Assembly (NCBI RefSeq): GCF_003369915.1
Contig: NC_046676.1
Location: 19,016,001 to 19,080,000 of the forward strand
Direction of reading: 5' to 3'
Source: Drosophila miranda
Lineage: Eukaryota; Arthropoda; Insecta; Diptera; Drosophilidae
Length of the DNA: 64,000 bases
Shown one piece after another: positions 35,654 to 47,565 of the stretch. The translations under genes and the position numbers were made by a program. How positions within the stretch are numbered: position 1 is the stretch's first letter; every line of letters starts with the position of its first letter. The notes beneath the pieces were generated by a model. That model worked only from the letters and a program-made list of their open reading frames with translations. It made no database searches and had not been told where the DNA came from.

Positions 35654-35986
35654 TTGGAGATTGTTGTGCTATCAGTTGAGAAACAGACTATAGGATTTTC
35701 GTTATTTTTCTGACTGATAAGGTAAGGACGGGTATGATTGACAGGTGAATCACGTGCTAGAAATATTACCTTCCGTCTACAGTTTATGTAGGGTTGTGCA
35801 TCGTACATAGCATCTATGGTACAGAAGAGGCAGAAAAATGAATTAACAGACAAAAAAACACATTCTACATTGAAAGAAATATATATTGATAATATTTTCA
35901 ATTTTGAATGCGCCTAAATTAACCTTTTTACAAAGAGAATACGTTAAAATTTGATATTGATGAGATAAGTGCTTGATCAAACCTCT
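35654..35986. other. Spacer between cluster members 1 and 2
   Basis: AT-rich, no supported gene. It should contain the promoter of member 1 and the 3'UTR of member 2, both minus strand. Confidence 0.5.
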
Positions 35987-36590
35987 CTAAATAAAGAGGG
36001 TCCCGCCCAGGGCCGCATAGAAGGAGTAGGCTACCAGCCAGCAGTACAAAGAGATCACTGTTTAGGGAAAAACGATTAATTGAGCCAGAGCCAGGGCCAG
36101 AGCCATGGAATACTTACAGAACAGTAAGATATAGGTTATCAATACAAAGTACCAAACGGCAAGAATTACATCGGCTACGAACAGGGGGATCAGGTATAGG
36201 ATCATTGCTAAGGTCATCAATATGTATGGGATCATGAATTTGGTGCTAAGCTAGAGAATGGAACCGATTCAGTCAGGCCATCTATCTGTTTCCTATGAAA
36301 GGATCTACCATACCTTAATGGAGCCGTAGACCATGCCCGCGCAACTAATCAAATGTACTATGAATAAGAAAATAGTCAGCTTGTGGCACAGATCGGGAGT
36401 CCCTAGAGAAATGGTAATGGCAGAGTCAAGTTTACTTATCCTCTGATACTGTCCTGTGTAACTCACCCGTTCCGGCCATTATCATTATGAAGAAGCCTCC
36501 TAACACGTCAGCAATAGCATGGACTAGGCCTGATATGATCGCACCCAGACGCAAATCCACGAAGCAGCAACAATTCTGTAGATAGATCAT
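35987..36590 (-). CDS. Small four-pass membrane protein, cluster member 2
   Basis: Exons 36590-36467, 36402-36314, 36250-36118 and 36057-35987 give 138 residues. It starts MIYLQNCCCF and ends with a helix reading LYCWLVAYSFY. Four hydrophobic segments, no signal peptide, short loops. Intron phases equal those of members 1 and 3. A duplicate of its neighbours; role unknown. Confidence 0.75.
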
Positions 36591-37390
36591 TCTTCAGGCG
36601 GCTTTTTAGTAGTGTATACTGAGAAAATCCTTAACTTTGATTTGTTGAGTTGAGTTCTGAAGTTTTGCGAGTAATGTGTACTTAATGTGTGACAGTAATG
36701 ATGGAGCATGTTATATCGAAAGAAGTTTTATTTGATGAGAAAACATGAATTAACAAAAGTTTTCCGATATTTATCTAAAATTAGCGGTACTAGTAAGTAG
36801 TCTCTGCAGCTGGTTCGAGGGGGGGGGGGGGGGGGGGATGGGACATATTTCAACGTAGACCTCCAGCAATGACGATTGCAATGACCGTCCCTGGCCTACC
36901 AGCAGTAGCTGTACGAGTATGTTCGGATTTTCGGTTACGTGTTATACAATAAATTACAAGTAAACAACGCAATCGGCAATTAATGCGTATACTTTTGGCA
37001 AATAGTATCGAAAAGAGGCCGGGAAGTCCAAGAGAGTCGACTCGGAGAGCGTGGAGTCTCCAAACAAAGCCGCAGAACGTGATTGCCGGGCCTCTCCCTC
37101 GGTCTGGAGTACTCCCTGTGTTTGCCTTTGCAATTTCGTTTTCAGTATCCAAATATACAAAATGGGCACAATGCGCTCCGATGGCTTCGATGCGAATCAT
37201 CGTCTCCCCTGCCCCTGCCCCTGCCCCTGCCCCGCTCATCGTCTTCTCATTTGTATGCATCGTGCGGCGCTGCAAGTGCGGATTCAGCTCGGACGCGTAA
37301 CGGCGATTGGGAAGCCATCGAAAATATTATGCAAAGAGACCCAAGGGGCTTATGAAAACGTTGTCCGCCATCTGGAGGAAGCTCCACTCA
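36591..37390. other. Spacer between cluster member 2 and Tweedle gene
   Basis: No supported gene. It holds a 19-base G run (36819-36837) and a CCCCTG minisatellite near 37206-37234. Confidence 0.6.
36819..36837 (+). repeat. Poly(G) run, 19 bases
   Basis: Nineteen uninterrupted Gs. The length is likely unstable, in the animal or in the assembly. Confidence 0.95.
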
Positions 37391-37429
37391 TATATAATGC
37401 CCGATTGCCCTGCCACAATAGAGTCATTC
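37391..37429 (+). promoter_or_regulatory. TATA box and initiator of the Tweedle gene
   Basis: TATATAA at 37391-37397 and an initiator TCATTC at 37424-37429 (A at 37426) are 35 bp apart, the normal spacing. The start codon follows 32 bp later. A TATA promoter suits a strongly and briefly expressed cuticle gene. Confidence 0.7.
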
Positions 37430-37457
37430 GTGAACAAACTATCGACGAGAGATCAGC

Positions 37458-38051
37458 ATGAAGCCCCAGATTGTCCTACTCTTCCTGGCCGCCAGCCTGG
37501 CTCTGGCTCTTGCCCGTCCGGAGCCGCCAAGATCCCGCTACGGAGCTCCGCCTCCACCTGCCCCACAACAGGAATACGGTCCACCGCCACCGGCTCAACC
37601 TTTGCCTGGCTACGGTCCACCAGCAGCCTTCTACGGTCCACCCGCTGCCCCCGCAGCCGAGGCCATTGTCACCAAGAACGTGTACGTCCATGTGCCGCCA
37701 GAGGAGCCGGAATTCTATCCAGCCTCTGCCCCCATCCAGACGGCGGTGCCCAAGAAGCACTACAAGATCATCTTCATCAAGGCCCCTAACCCACCCACGC
37801 CAGTCCGCCAAGTGCTGCCCCCACCAGTCCAGGACGAGCACAAGACCCTGGTGTACGTGCTGGTGAAGAAGCCCGAGGAGCAGCTGCCCGTCATCCTGCC
37901 CTCGCCGGCCCCCACCGAGCCCAGCAAGCCCGAGGTCTACTTCATCAAATACAAGCAGCAGCAGAAGCCCGCTCCCCAATACGGTCCACCCGCTGCGCCC
38001 GCCGAGGAATATGGCGCCCCACCCGCTCCCCGTGGCCTGGAGCAGTTCTAG
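37458..38051 (+). CDS. Twdlbeta: Tweedle-family cuticle protein (DUF243)
   Basis: Secreted structural protein of larval or pupal cuticle. A single exon gives 197 residues. A signal peptide (VLLFLAASLALALA, cleaved before RPEPP) is followed by Tyr-Gly-Pro-Pro repeats. The Tweedle core (about residues 70-165) follows, with KNVYVHVPPEEPE, KKHYKIIFIKAP, KTLVYVLVKKPEE and PEVYFIKYK, the alternating strands thought to bind chitin. The tail again has QYGPPAAP-type repeats. The symbol rests on family plus position next to S2P and ERp60 in melanogaster. ATTAAA at 38119-38124 may be the polyadenylation signal. It sits between members 2 and 3 of the four-pass cluster, on the opposite strand. Confidence 0.88.
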   Translation: MKPQIVLLFLAASLALALARPEPPRSRYGAPPPPAPQQEYGPPPPAQPLPGYGPPAAFYGPPAAPAAEAIVTKNVYVHVPPEEPEFYPASAPIQTAVPKKHYKIIFIKAPNPPTPVRQVLPPPVQDEHKTLVYVLVKKPEEQLPVILPSPAPTEPSKPEVYFIKYKQQQKPAPQYGPPAAPAEEYGAPPAPRGLEQF

Positions 38052-38397
38052 TCATAAGTCGCAAAGTCCAGTCCAAAAATGTAAATATATAAATTATGAT
38101 TTGCAATCGAATGTTGCCATTAAATACGGTTTAAAAGATAAAGAGCAGAAAATGGAGTTGGGATAGGTCTGGTCTGGTAACTCGGGCATTAATATTCTGG
38201 ATGGGATCTGATCAGTTAAAATGGATTTCGAGTGCGGTCACCATACCATAATTATCTTATTTTTAGCGAAATGAACTCATTGCATTCTATATGAGTGGGT
38301 CCATCAAAGATTCCCTTTCTGGGATAAGGAGAATTAAAAACAAAATGAGAGAGCGTTTATTTTTTTAGTTTAATAAAAAGTAACAGAGCAACAGGCC
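38052..38397. other. Tweedle 3'UTR and cluster member 3 3' flank
   Basis: Convergent 3' ends; no gene seen. Confidence 0.5.
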
Positions 38398-38951
38398 CTA
38401 TGTTTTTCTCAATACATCATAGAAAGAGTAGACCACCAGCCAGAAGTATACGCCTAAAACTGAAATAAAAGGAAGCTAAGAAATCCTTTATCGCGTTCAT
38501 CTTACCCGCTTGGAAGACATCGAAATATAAATACTCATAGACGATGTCATCAGTGTATAGATAGTAGAAGATGAACTCGCCGATCAAAGCGACCAGCCGT
38601 ATAATGCCTATCCAGAGATAGGGCAGTAGAAATATACGTAGTTGCTGAAAGAAAGAATTTTTACTTAATTCCTTTATCCTATGAATGACCCACCCCACCA
38701 TCATGGCCCCGAGCAGAAGAAAGACGCAGCTTATGACATAGACGCCACTCAGAATGAGAGTGGCATAGCCCAGTAGGGTATCATCTGGAAGGTAAAACAC
38801 GTACACTATAGTATATAAGAAGATAAACCTTTCCAGACTTACACTCCACAAAAAAGCGATCTATTCCCCGTATGAGCACTTCAATGATGGCTATCAAGAT
38901 GCAGCCGCACTTGAGGTCCATGCAACAGCAACAATTATCCACATAGATCAT
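38398..38951 (-). CDS. Small four-pass membrane protein, cluster member 3
   Basis: Exons 38951-38843, 38784-38699, 38644-38506 and 38459-38398 give 131 residues. It starts MIYVDNCCCCMDL, close to member 2, and ends with the helix LGVYFWLVVYSFYD. Intron phases (1, 0, 1) match members 1 and 2. Four hydrophobic segments with a short acidic loop before the last. Function unknown; clearly part of the same duplicated family. Confidence 0.78.
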
Positions 38952-39927
38952 TTTCGTATAGCTTGGAATTGAGTTTGTTGCCCAGGCCTACTATAATCGT
39001 GTTCTAGCTGGGTAATTACCTATTTTTTTCCAGGTAATTTAAATCACGTCTCTTGTACTTACAACACTTGTGGTGTGAATAACAAATGAAGCCCAATTAG
39101 GGTCATTGCCAGGTCAGGGAATGTGTCAAACTGAAATGCTTTTCCATTTTGATTTTGCGTTTATTTGTTAGTTCCGTTTATGGATAAATGTCTCACAACA
39201 ACTATATTACAACTAGGTTAATGCAACGCGATGTAGTGATAGATTATAGATTATATCCCTCTCCGTACTCGTATTACCTGTTCATAGCCTCTCTATGCAC
39301 TTACTTAACACTCCACCGAAACAAGTGGAAACAGTTCTGATATGGGGTATATGCGTACCTAGTTCTATATGTAGTTTTCCAATATTGATTTATTTGGGCA
39401 CGGAAATACGTGGTAGTCCATAGGTTTATGTTGCTTAATCGCTTCTTTTATATCATTAAGTTATCATTATATACGGGTAGTTTTTTCATGTCTTTTTTAA
39501 CTCAGTTCTTTTTGCGCAACGTTTTGGTGCTCAGTAGGTTGGTTTGTTTGAATCTCTTCTCAAGTCTCGTCTCATCTGCGGCAAGATATTGATACAAACG
39601 ATCTGGTTCGTGCTCAACTGAAATATAACAAGCTATGGATACATAGATCCCCTTTATAGATAAATATATGTGTAGAGTAGTGAGTGTGAGATGTAGAGTG
39701 GAAAGGGAGTTGATCGATGGCTTGAGGATACAGAAGTGGACTAATACAATTATTAATTGGTAATGGCTAGAATCGGTGAGGCATTCGCAACTTTGAAACT
39801 CAGGAACTCAACTATGATTATCCTTTTGGTTATCTCTCTTTTCGTTTTGGCTACTAAAACACGATTAACTTATGGGGCGACAGCCAACTAATTAGTAACC
39901 GGTGACACAATTCGTAACTCCAATCCC
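38952..39927. other. Spacer and 3'UTR of the transporter gene
   Basis: AT-rich, no supported coding exon. The right part should be the 3'UTR of the minus-strand transporter; the left part the promoter of cluster member 3. Confidence 0.5.
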
Positions 39928-42753
39928 CTAGGCATCCTCGCAGTCATCCTCGCAGTCCTCCTCGCCCTGCACGAACAGGCGATGGTTGCGCGCCTCCAGA
40001 ATAGACCAAACGATGAGCGGTGTGCAGCCGAGCACCATGCAGGAGCCCATGCAGTAGAAACAGATTTCATAGTCCCCCGACAGATCTCGCAGGAGACCAG
40101 CCAGCGGTGGCACCGAGATGGCACCAATGCTCTGGAACATACGCACCAGCCCGTAGCTGGAGCTGATCCGGTCCGTGCCGAAGACGTCGGCCAGGAGAAC
40201 GGGCATCAGGACGTACCAGCTGCCCAGGCAGAGGCCGTAGACGGCGGCGGAGAGGCCCACCAGAATCAGTGTCTTGGCAAATGGAATGGTGAGGACCGCC
40301 AGGCCGGCGCCCAAAATGCTAAACGATGAATTAAAGCCAAGATTTAGTGAAGCGCAGATCTTGATGAGAGAGCGGCAAATACCACAGGGTGTAGGTCTTC
40401 TTGCGATCGAACAGCTGCAGATCCGATAGCCAGCCCAGGCCCAGGCGCCCACAAAGATCCAGGACAGCGCTGATGGCTACCAAATAGCCCGCCTCGCTTT
40501 TGTTGTAGCCTATGGAAGAGGAGAGTCATTAATGCTGTTAGGGTATTAGGTGGAAATGGAGCAGTTCTGGGGACACCCACCTATGGAGATGACATGGGCA
40601 GGCAGATAGTACAGCATGTAGGGACAGCCCACGGACATCAGGGTGACGGAGAGGGTCATCAGGATGAATCGCGGTTCCTGCAGCAGACTGATGTCCAGAT
40701 ACATCTCGATACGCTCGCAGCAGGTGCGCGGCAGCTGCTCCTCATCATCATCATCGTTGTCCTCGTCGTCTGCCGCACCATCGGCATTGATGCTTTCCAC
40801 CAGCTGGGAGTTGAGGATGCCACCGCTGTCCGACAACTGCTGCTGCTTCAGCTCGCTGAGGTTGCTCACCGGCGTGGGAATCTCCATGCTCTTGCTCAGC
40901 CCGCGACTGACCACGCTGGGTGGCGACAGTGGCCTCTCCAGGTGGGCCTGGATCTTCGAGATGACCTCGTCGTTGGCGAACACATTGCGTCGCCGACGAC
41001 TGCCGCGATTCGAGTCCGTACCGGAGTGCTTGCGGTAGACCCAGGTGGAGTCGGTGCTCAGGTCCTCGACGGAGTGCAGCAGACCGGAGCTGCGCACCTT
41101 CTTCATGGGCTTGATGAAGGTGGTCTCGCCAATGATGTCCTTCACCTCGTCGTCGCTCTCCTGCGCCGACTTGTCGTCTTGTCGTGCTGGCGAATGCAAC
41201 AGTAGTGAGGGCTGCTGCCCAGAGCTCCTATTGCACTCACCTGCTGCTGGCTGCTTGCTGGTGTAGTAGTTCAGATGGTTCTTGGACTCTTCGAGGAACA
41301 GGTGCTCGATGAACTTGTCGCTCAGCTCGTTGTCACCCACCACCTCGCAGGTGTCCAGGTATGTGGAGGTGGTCAGAATTCCCGTCGTGCTCGGGTTGAT
41401 GTCCTCGTTCAGCGGCTTCTCAGTGGCCTCCGGCGCCTGGGCCTGCCCCAGGTCCGTGTACGCGCTTATCGGACGATAGAGCATCGCCGACACGCAGACG
41501 TGCAGCATGCAGCCACCCAGGATGAGGAGGGTGGCATGGAATCCGCATTTCTCCACCAGATGCTTGATCAGCACCGGTAGAATGAAGCTGCCTGCGGCGG
41601 TGCCCGAGACACAGATGCCGTTGGCCAGGGCGCGGTGCGTGTCAAAGTACTGGGACACAATGACGATGCCTGGTGTGGTAGAGAGACCTCCGCCAATGCC
41701 TGTAGTGAGGGAAGAGATTAGGAAACTGCAAGGAGGCCACAAGGAGGTTTCTCACCCCAGTTCTCAAAACTCACCCGTCAGTATGCCGAAGGTGAAGAGC
41801 AGGTGCACCAGGCTGGTGGCGAAATAGCTGAGCATCATGCCCATGGCACAGAAGATGCCCCCCACGAAGACGACCGCCCGGCACGAGAACCGCTGGCACA
41901 GGGCGCTCGAAAGGGGTGCGAGGACCAGGCACAGAGCCGAGAGAATTGCCGGTATCCAGGAGGCAACGGTGGCCGTCGAGCTGGGAAATGTCTCCATTAT
42001 CTCCACGTAGAGCACTCCGTAGGATTTGACCAGTCCGGCCACCCAGAACTGCACGGAGAAGGCCCCGAAGACGATGAACCAGCCATAGCCGCCGTCGGGT
42101 GGCTCCAGGTTGCCGCCACCGCTGTCCGTTGTCGTCGTGGAGGAGTCGCGATCCTTGGCCAGTGGCTTGCTGCGTCGCTGGACGATCCGATCCCGCTCCT
42201 TGGCTTTGCGGATGCATTTGCTCTTCGCCGTCTGCGATCCATTTCCGTTTCCGGTTCCGTTTCCGTACTGCTGCGTCTTTCGACTGCTGCGCAGCTCGTG
42301 CGATTTGGCTATCAACGGCCTCGCCGTGATACTGGAGACAGTCAACAGGTTCTCGTTGTCGTCCTCCTCCAGCTCGGAGATCTGGTGCTCCAGCAAGCTG
42401 GCGTGCAGGGTGCGTGGGCAGCAGGGGGCGTCCAGGGTGAGTGTGGCGGGTCGCCGGGCGGGCGACGGCGACATCGACATCGAGGGCATGCACAGGGACT
42501 CCATCTGCTTGACATCCAGCTCGGCAAGTGGCACCACCACGGTGGTAACTGTGGGGAGTGGTGCGGGTGGCGCTGACACGATCGAGAAGAGGGATCCGCA
42601 CTCGATGCCAACGCCGCCGTCTCCGCCACCCGATCCCAGTGCCACGCCAGAGCCGGCCGCTGGCTTCGTGTTGAGAATGAACCCTCCCGACTCGTACTGG
42701 ACTCCACCAGCTGGGTCCGGTTCACTCGCGCAGTAAATCGATCCCCTGGAACC
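39928..42753 (-). CDS. Monocarboxylate-transporter-like MFS protein (SLC16 family), 5' exon not found
   Basis: Predicted twelve-pass transporter for lactate-type or related organic acids. Exons 42753-41775, 41699-40581, 40509-40383 and 40318-39928 give 871 residues without the first exon. The SLC16 signature PDGGYGWFIVFGAF opens TM1, and GLSTTPGIVIVSQYF and ALANGICVSGTAAGSFI mark TM4-TM5. A very long cytoplasmic loop (Ser/Asp-rich, about 41440-40700) separates the two halves. The N-terminal 180 residues are polar and Ser/Thr-rich. The frame is open back to an acceptor-like site (ctctag) at 42754 with no fitting ATG before the Met-rich stretch MESLCMPSM, so either an upstream exon exists or translation starts there. 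The C-terminus is acidic (EEDCEDDCEDA). I do not name the orthologue. Confidence 0.82.
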
Positions 42754-45700
42754 CTAGAGGAAAAGGAAAGGAGCCGAGAGTAGAATAGGTAAGATATAAA
42801 AATGTATAATTTCTACCGGAAATGGAACTTATATTTCTACATTATAGATCACAGGCTCGCGCAACTCATACGAACAGAGTTGGGAAATCCCCCCCATCTG
42901 CTTCTTACTTTTTGGCAATATTATAAACCCTTCTTCAAGGCTACAAAGAGTTGATTAAATGGCCATAAATCTAAAAGTTGTTGACAAATTGACTGCAGGC
43001 GGGGAAAGGAAGAGTCTCATTTAGTCCCATTTGCGTGGTGAAGCGAAATGCCACGAAAGCACGCGATCTCCGGACCAGGTCCTAGACCACAAGCCAGACG
43101 ACATCGCTGCAGCGCCCTAATATATGCAATGGGTTTGCTTTGCTTTAATTGAGTTAACTTTCACCCTTCGCAGCGCACCGCACTGTTCCCGGTTGGTGAT
43201 TCACTCCTCCTGCATTGGATATTGTAATTACCCGCGGACTGGGAAGATTTACCTGCTTTTTCGTGTACTTTGTGCTTGTTAAATCGATGCAACAACCAGC
43301 CCGAGTTGGGTGCAAGTGCATGCTGTGTTGGCATGACGTCTGGGAATTTTCCATTTGTCTGTGGGGGGCACCCGCTCCTTGCCAACAAACTGCCAGTTTG
43401 TTCGACTCTTCAGGGTCAAGTGCAAGGCGAGGGTGGTCGACAGCCGGAAACCGAAGGCATCGATGGTGCCACGCGATGGTACACATACGTACCATGCCTC
43501 TGTGATAAGATCTGAACGTATCTTATCCAACCTTCAAAATTTTCAGTGCACGCGAGAAAGCTTACGGCGTTCCCAATTTGTCAATCTATGAACAGTGTAA
43601 ACGCATCATTCTCCCGCTCATAAATCGAACTGGAGAACTAGGCAAACACGTATTAAGTATCCGACAGGTAAGCCGATGCGAGTGGGAGGGCCTTTGTTAA
43701 TACAAGGAGTGTGTGGGCCTTGGCAGGTGAGGTGTCAGTTTCCCTGCCATGGCAGGTGTCGATTACTCGAAACGTGCCGCTAATGAACTACGTGCCACAT
43801 CGATGGCGGAAAATAACCATGTAGAATGGTTGCGTAAATAATGGGCATACAACATTAAGCGCTGAATGCAACAACGTCAACTGACTAGCAGCACTAATAA
43901 GAAGGAGTCAGTATGACTCACACACAGCATCCCAGCGAGCCAGGAACCACCCCCAGCCCAGTGACCTTGTCGAATGTCAGATCCTAGGCTTCCATTGTGC
44001 TCCCGCTGTCAGCTGTAATCCGGCCTAAATTGTCAGGACAGTGGAGGCTTACACCCCCATTCGTTTTCAATTTCGCAACATTTCAAGGCCTTCGTGGCCC
44101 AGCCTCAGTGAAAAGAAAAACTTTCCCTCTGCCAGGGCTAGTTGCTTATGTGGCACAGATGCGGTGGCACGATAAGCGGTCAAGGCAGTGGGTGGCTTAC
44201 GCACACAACTTGTTGAGTGGGTGAAATGGCACCAGCAGCAGGCAACAGAAGCGCAGTTCCTAGCGTTCTAATTGGGTACTTTTCTCCCACTCTTGTTACC
44301 TGGAAAGTGCTTGCAGTGGCACTCCAATGCCCATCCAATCTATAGCGATATTCTTGGGCCCCACCTGAAACTATATACCTCGCTGGAGGCTTGGCAGGAC
44401 TCTTCTGCAATCATTGAGGGTGTGCTGATTGAGATGGATCACTTGTGAGCCTGCTGACCTGCTGATGATGGCCAGCATGTGGCCATATGTAATGTTGACC
44501 CATTCTCTGGTTGGGTTACAATGTTTACCTACGACACGGGCTTCGGCGCATGCTCACCAAAGCAGCCCAGTCACCCTCCACTGCCACTGCCACTGCCACT
44601 GCTGCTGACACCGCCACCGCCACCGCCACTACCACTTCTACCAGCTACCTCAATAGCTTTGAGCTTGGCCCACTCCACAGATGGGAGGGAGCTGTAGCTG
44701 CTCCACTCACCTGCAAATTCCAGTCACGCTGTAGGGATGACATTGGCGTCCTTTACTGAACCTGAATCGCCTCTGATGTTTCTCTTGTTGCTCGCGTTGT
44801 TGTTGGTGTTGCTTGGGGCGTTGTTGTTGTACACCCAAATGCATTGGGTTGTCTCTGCTGTGGGACCCACCGAGTGCACAAATACCGAGCGGAGCGCGGG
44901 CCTTCCCCGGTTGGCCCAATTTCCTCTGAATCTCCCGTCTGCTGCACCGTCTGTCCACCTCCGTTCGTGTCGTCGTGGTCCTCGTCTCGTTTGGCACAGA
45001 ATCGTCTTTGTGGGATCTTCTGGTAATGCGGTTGGGAAGCCTGTCCTGTCACTGATGCTGGGAGATGAGATGCTGGTGGCTTCCAGGAAACTTCTATGGC
45101 GTCATCTTTCAATTGTTGCTTTGTGGTGTTTGCACTGTTTTGTGGTCGGAGCAGCTGTTTCCGGGGTTTCCTTGTCTCTGTCTCTGTCTCTGACTCTTCC
45201 GTTTCCGCTCACCAGCACAAGCGCACACTCTCCGTGTGTAATTTTATGTGGGCGCGGGTGTGCGTGTGTGTGTTTGACAAAATGACAAATGCAGTTTTTG
45301 GAACAAATCGATATACGTGCGAAATTTCACTTGATTTCGCTTAGTAGTAACTTTCCGATTTAAGCAATATAAAAATTCGACTGCTAGAGTACTGAGCGCT
45401 GGCTTTCATTGATATTTGTATCGTTCGCTGATTAAATTAGTTTTCGACACACCAAGAGTCCTTTGAAAATTATTACTCAGAGACGTCTGTTCCTTTCTGT
45501 TCTTTTCCCTCGAAAGTTCTGCTGCTCTTTGAAGCTTGCGATGTGATGTCCTTTGTCCATATCCTTTAGCCTGATTTTGAGGTGAGTTTCCGAGGAGAGA
45601 GAGAGAGAGAGAGTGATAGTAAAAGAAGAAGAAAGAGAGGAAAATCCATTTTATTCGTTTTGTTTTGCTAGCCATATTTTGCCGCCGCCGCTTGTTGCCT

Positions 45701-45842
45701 ATGCTGGAAGTCGGAGGAATAGTTCCTGGTTGAGCGGCTGATGAGTGTACAGTCATCACTCGCTAACATTTCCATCGGTGCCACCGCCCAGAATACTTTG
45801 TAGGTTATTTTAAGGATACATGTTTATTGAAAAATATTCAAT
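42754..45842. other. 3.1-kb region upstream of the transporter
   Basis: No supported gene. It should contain the transporter promoter and any 5' exon. Simple repeats: CCACTG/CCACCG units at about 44578-44634, TCTCTG units at about 45176-45194 and a GA tract at about 45596-45614. Open frames here are low-complexity and lack family features. Confidence 0.5.
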
Positions 45843-46321
45843 TTAACGATGAGAAACACGACTTAGCGCTCTGTACTGATAGATCACAGTTCCAAGGAAT
45901 ATAAAATTGATCAGCACTGACAGTAGGAGGGCCAACATAATAACTGTGACTATCCAGTCAAGAACCATTGTATACGCGGCGATTCCCATCAGGATGAGCA
46001 TTACCCAGGGCACAAACAAGTACCGACGATTCTGCGGAATAAAATGGGAATTTTTGAACAATGTGCGGCCTGTGTGAATCATTAATGTAATCTTACGTTC
46101 AGAGCGCCAACAACGAGCAGCAGTGAAGACAACGAATATGCAATTGAGGTACATGTCCAGAAGATCTTTACGCTTTGCTTGTGGGAACCTTTCGCGGCAA
46201 GGAACAAGCATGCGGCGCACATACCAATCACTGTCGAGAAGCCTCCAATGAAAACCGTCAGTATTCTGACAGTACAATATTTTCTCCAAAATGCACGATG
46301 TACAATATCCAGTTCTGACAT
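45843..46321 (-). CDS. Small four-pass membrane protein, unclustered
   Basis: Exons 46321-46097 and 46031-45843 (phase 0) give 137 residues. Four hydrophobic segments: RILTVFIGGFSTVIGMCAA, SIAYSLSSLLLVVGAL, VPWVMLILMGIAAY and IVTVIMLALLLSVLINFIF. It lacks the Cys-rich start and YFWLVVYS ending of the cluster at 35-39 kb, so it may be a distant relative or unrelated. No signal peptide. A quadruple ACGGTATAT cluster lies about 125 bp upstream of its start. Confidence 0.65.
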
Positions 46322-46444
46322 CCTTGAATTTATCGTTTTGAGTTATTTAACAATGTGCTTGAAAGGCCAATACAAGTTTCAGTTTAGTCGATTTGAATTT
46401 TCGCGGCAACAGTGCTACCCATCATACGATTGAGTTTTTAACCG

Positions 46445-46482
46445 ACGGTATATTTACGGTATATCGGTATATAACGGTATAT
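46445..46482 (+). promoter_or_regulatory. ACGGTATAT cluster (three exact copies plus one variant)
   Basis: Copies at 46445-46453, 46456-46464 and 46474-46482, with TCGGTATAT at 46464-46472. The same word forms the cluster at 10945-10984. Resembles Drosophila core-promoter Motif 6. Confidence 0.5.
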
Positions 46483-47345
46483 TTAGTCAATTTCATCAAT
46501 ATTAAACTTTATTTTCAACGTTATTCCAATAAAAGCAAGTATTTCGAATAGGCCAATCATGTATAGAATTGATTCATCAATCGTACAAAATTGAGTGGGC
46601 ATGGCTAAATGTTCCATATAGATAGTATTTTTCTACGGAAGAAAGAATTGGTCGTTTTTTGAATCGAATTTGAGTTCGCCGCAGTTCGCCGCAGTTCGCT
46701 TTAGCAACAATGAGTCCCATTCCATACACAATGTTGCGGCAACATTTCCTTGAAAACCGTATTTTAGTCAAAATAAAATACATTAAGGTAATTAAAAGAA
46801 GCAATCTTGTAAAAAATGTATTTATCTATGGGATAAAGCTAAGTGGGCATCTATATAGCTTGAAATATAGGCAATACCCGATTCGCCGCAGTTTCGCTAT
46901 TGCAGCAATGAGTCTCATTCCATATACAAGCATGTTGCTAATTCCATGCACACATACCCTGGGGGAAATGGATGTTATAGAATTGAGACAATGTTTGTCA
47001 TCCCAGGCTCCGTAGGCATCAGGATCGAGATAAATATATACAAGATACTAATAATACACATGAATAAGTCAAAAACATGTCAATTTGAGAAAAGGTCTTA
47101 GTAAATTGCGTTTAATCTTCATATGAAATTAACGAAATAGGGTATACAAAGGCCTATACACGCATCAAGTATTCAAATTCCAGCAACATTGCGACTGTTT
47201 TTTTTGTTGAACTATTTTGTTTATACCTTGTTTTAGCCCAAATACACTAAAAGCAAGGACCAAAAACTAACAAATTTTGTAGAAAATTTATTCATCAATG
47301 GCCTAAAATTATGTGGGCATGGCTAAATGTTCTATATACCCAGTA
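46483..47345 (+). repeat. Diverged non-coding repeat, three copies
   Basis: Copies lie at about 46483-46745, 46746-46960 and 47180-47345. Shared words in the same order include a TTTAGTCAA-like start, TTATTCATCAATGG, GTGGGCATGGCTAAATGTT, an ACGGAAG box and (copies 1 and 2) TTCGCCGCAGTT followed by AATGAGTCCCATTCCATA. No terminal inverted repeats or coding capacity were seen. Confidence 0.65.
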
Positions 47346-47565
47346 ACATTCCACGGAAGATCAAAAACGAGGAATATGTAAAATATAACTTGAGTTCGAT
47401 ATCGATTGATTGAGTTTGTCGATAAGTCGATCACACGGCATGTAAATAAAAACAGAGCAAAATATTAAACAAATTTACACTTGCAGCTCTATGAACTATT
47501 CCTCCGGCTGCCAGCTCCGTCTTCAATGAACCTCTAGGGCCCGGCCCGCACAAAACGATATCAAA

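Larger units (their letters stand above)
46322..47565. other. Spacer between four-pass gene and S2P, with repeats
   Basis: Contains the ACGGTATAT cluster and a diverged three-copy repeat. ATCGAT words at about 47399 lie near the S2P start region. Confidence 0.6.

Noticed and set aside
37051-37461. 136-codon plus-strand open frame just before the Tweedle gene
   Set aside because: Crosses a CCCCTG minisatellite and the Tweedle promoter; no domain.
42605-42736. Plus-strand 208-codon frame antisense to the transporter N-terminus
   Set aside because: Shadow of the minus-strand exon; low-complexity Pro/Ser composition.
44737-45285. 182-codon plus-strand open frame upstream of the transporter
   Set aside because: Driven by simple repeats (Leu and Ser tracts), no splice support or family features.
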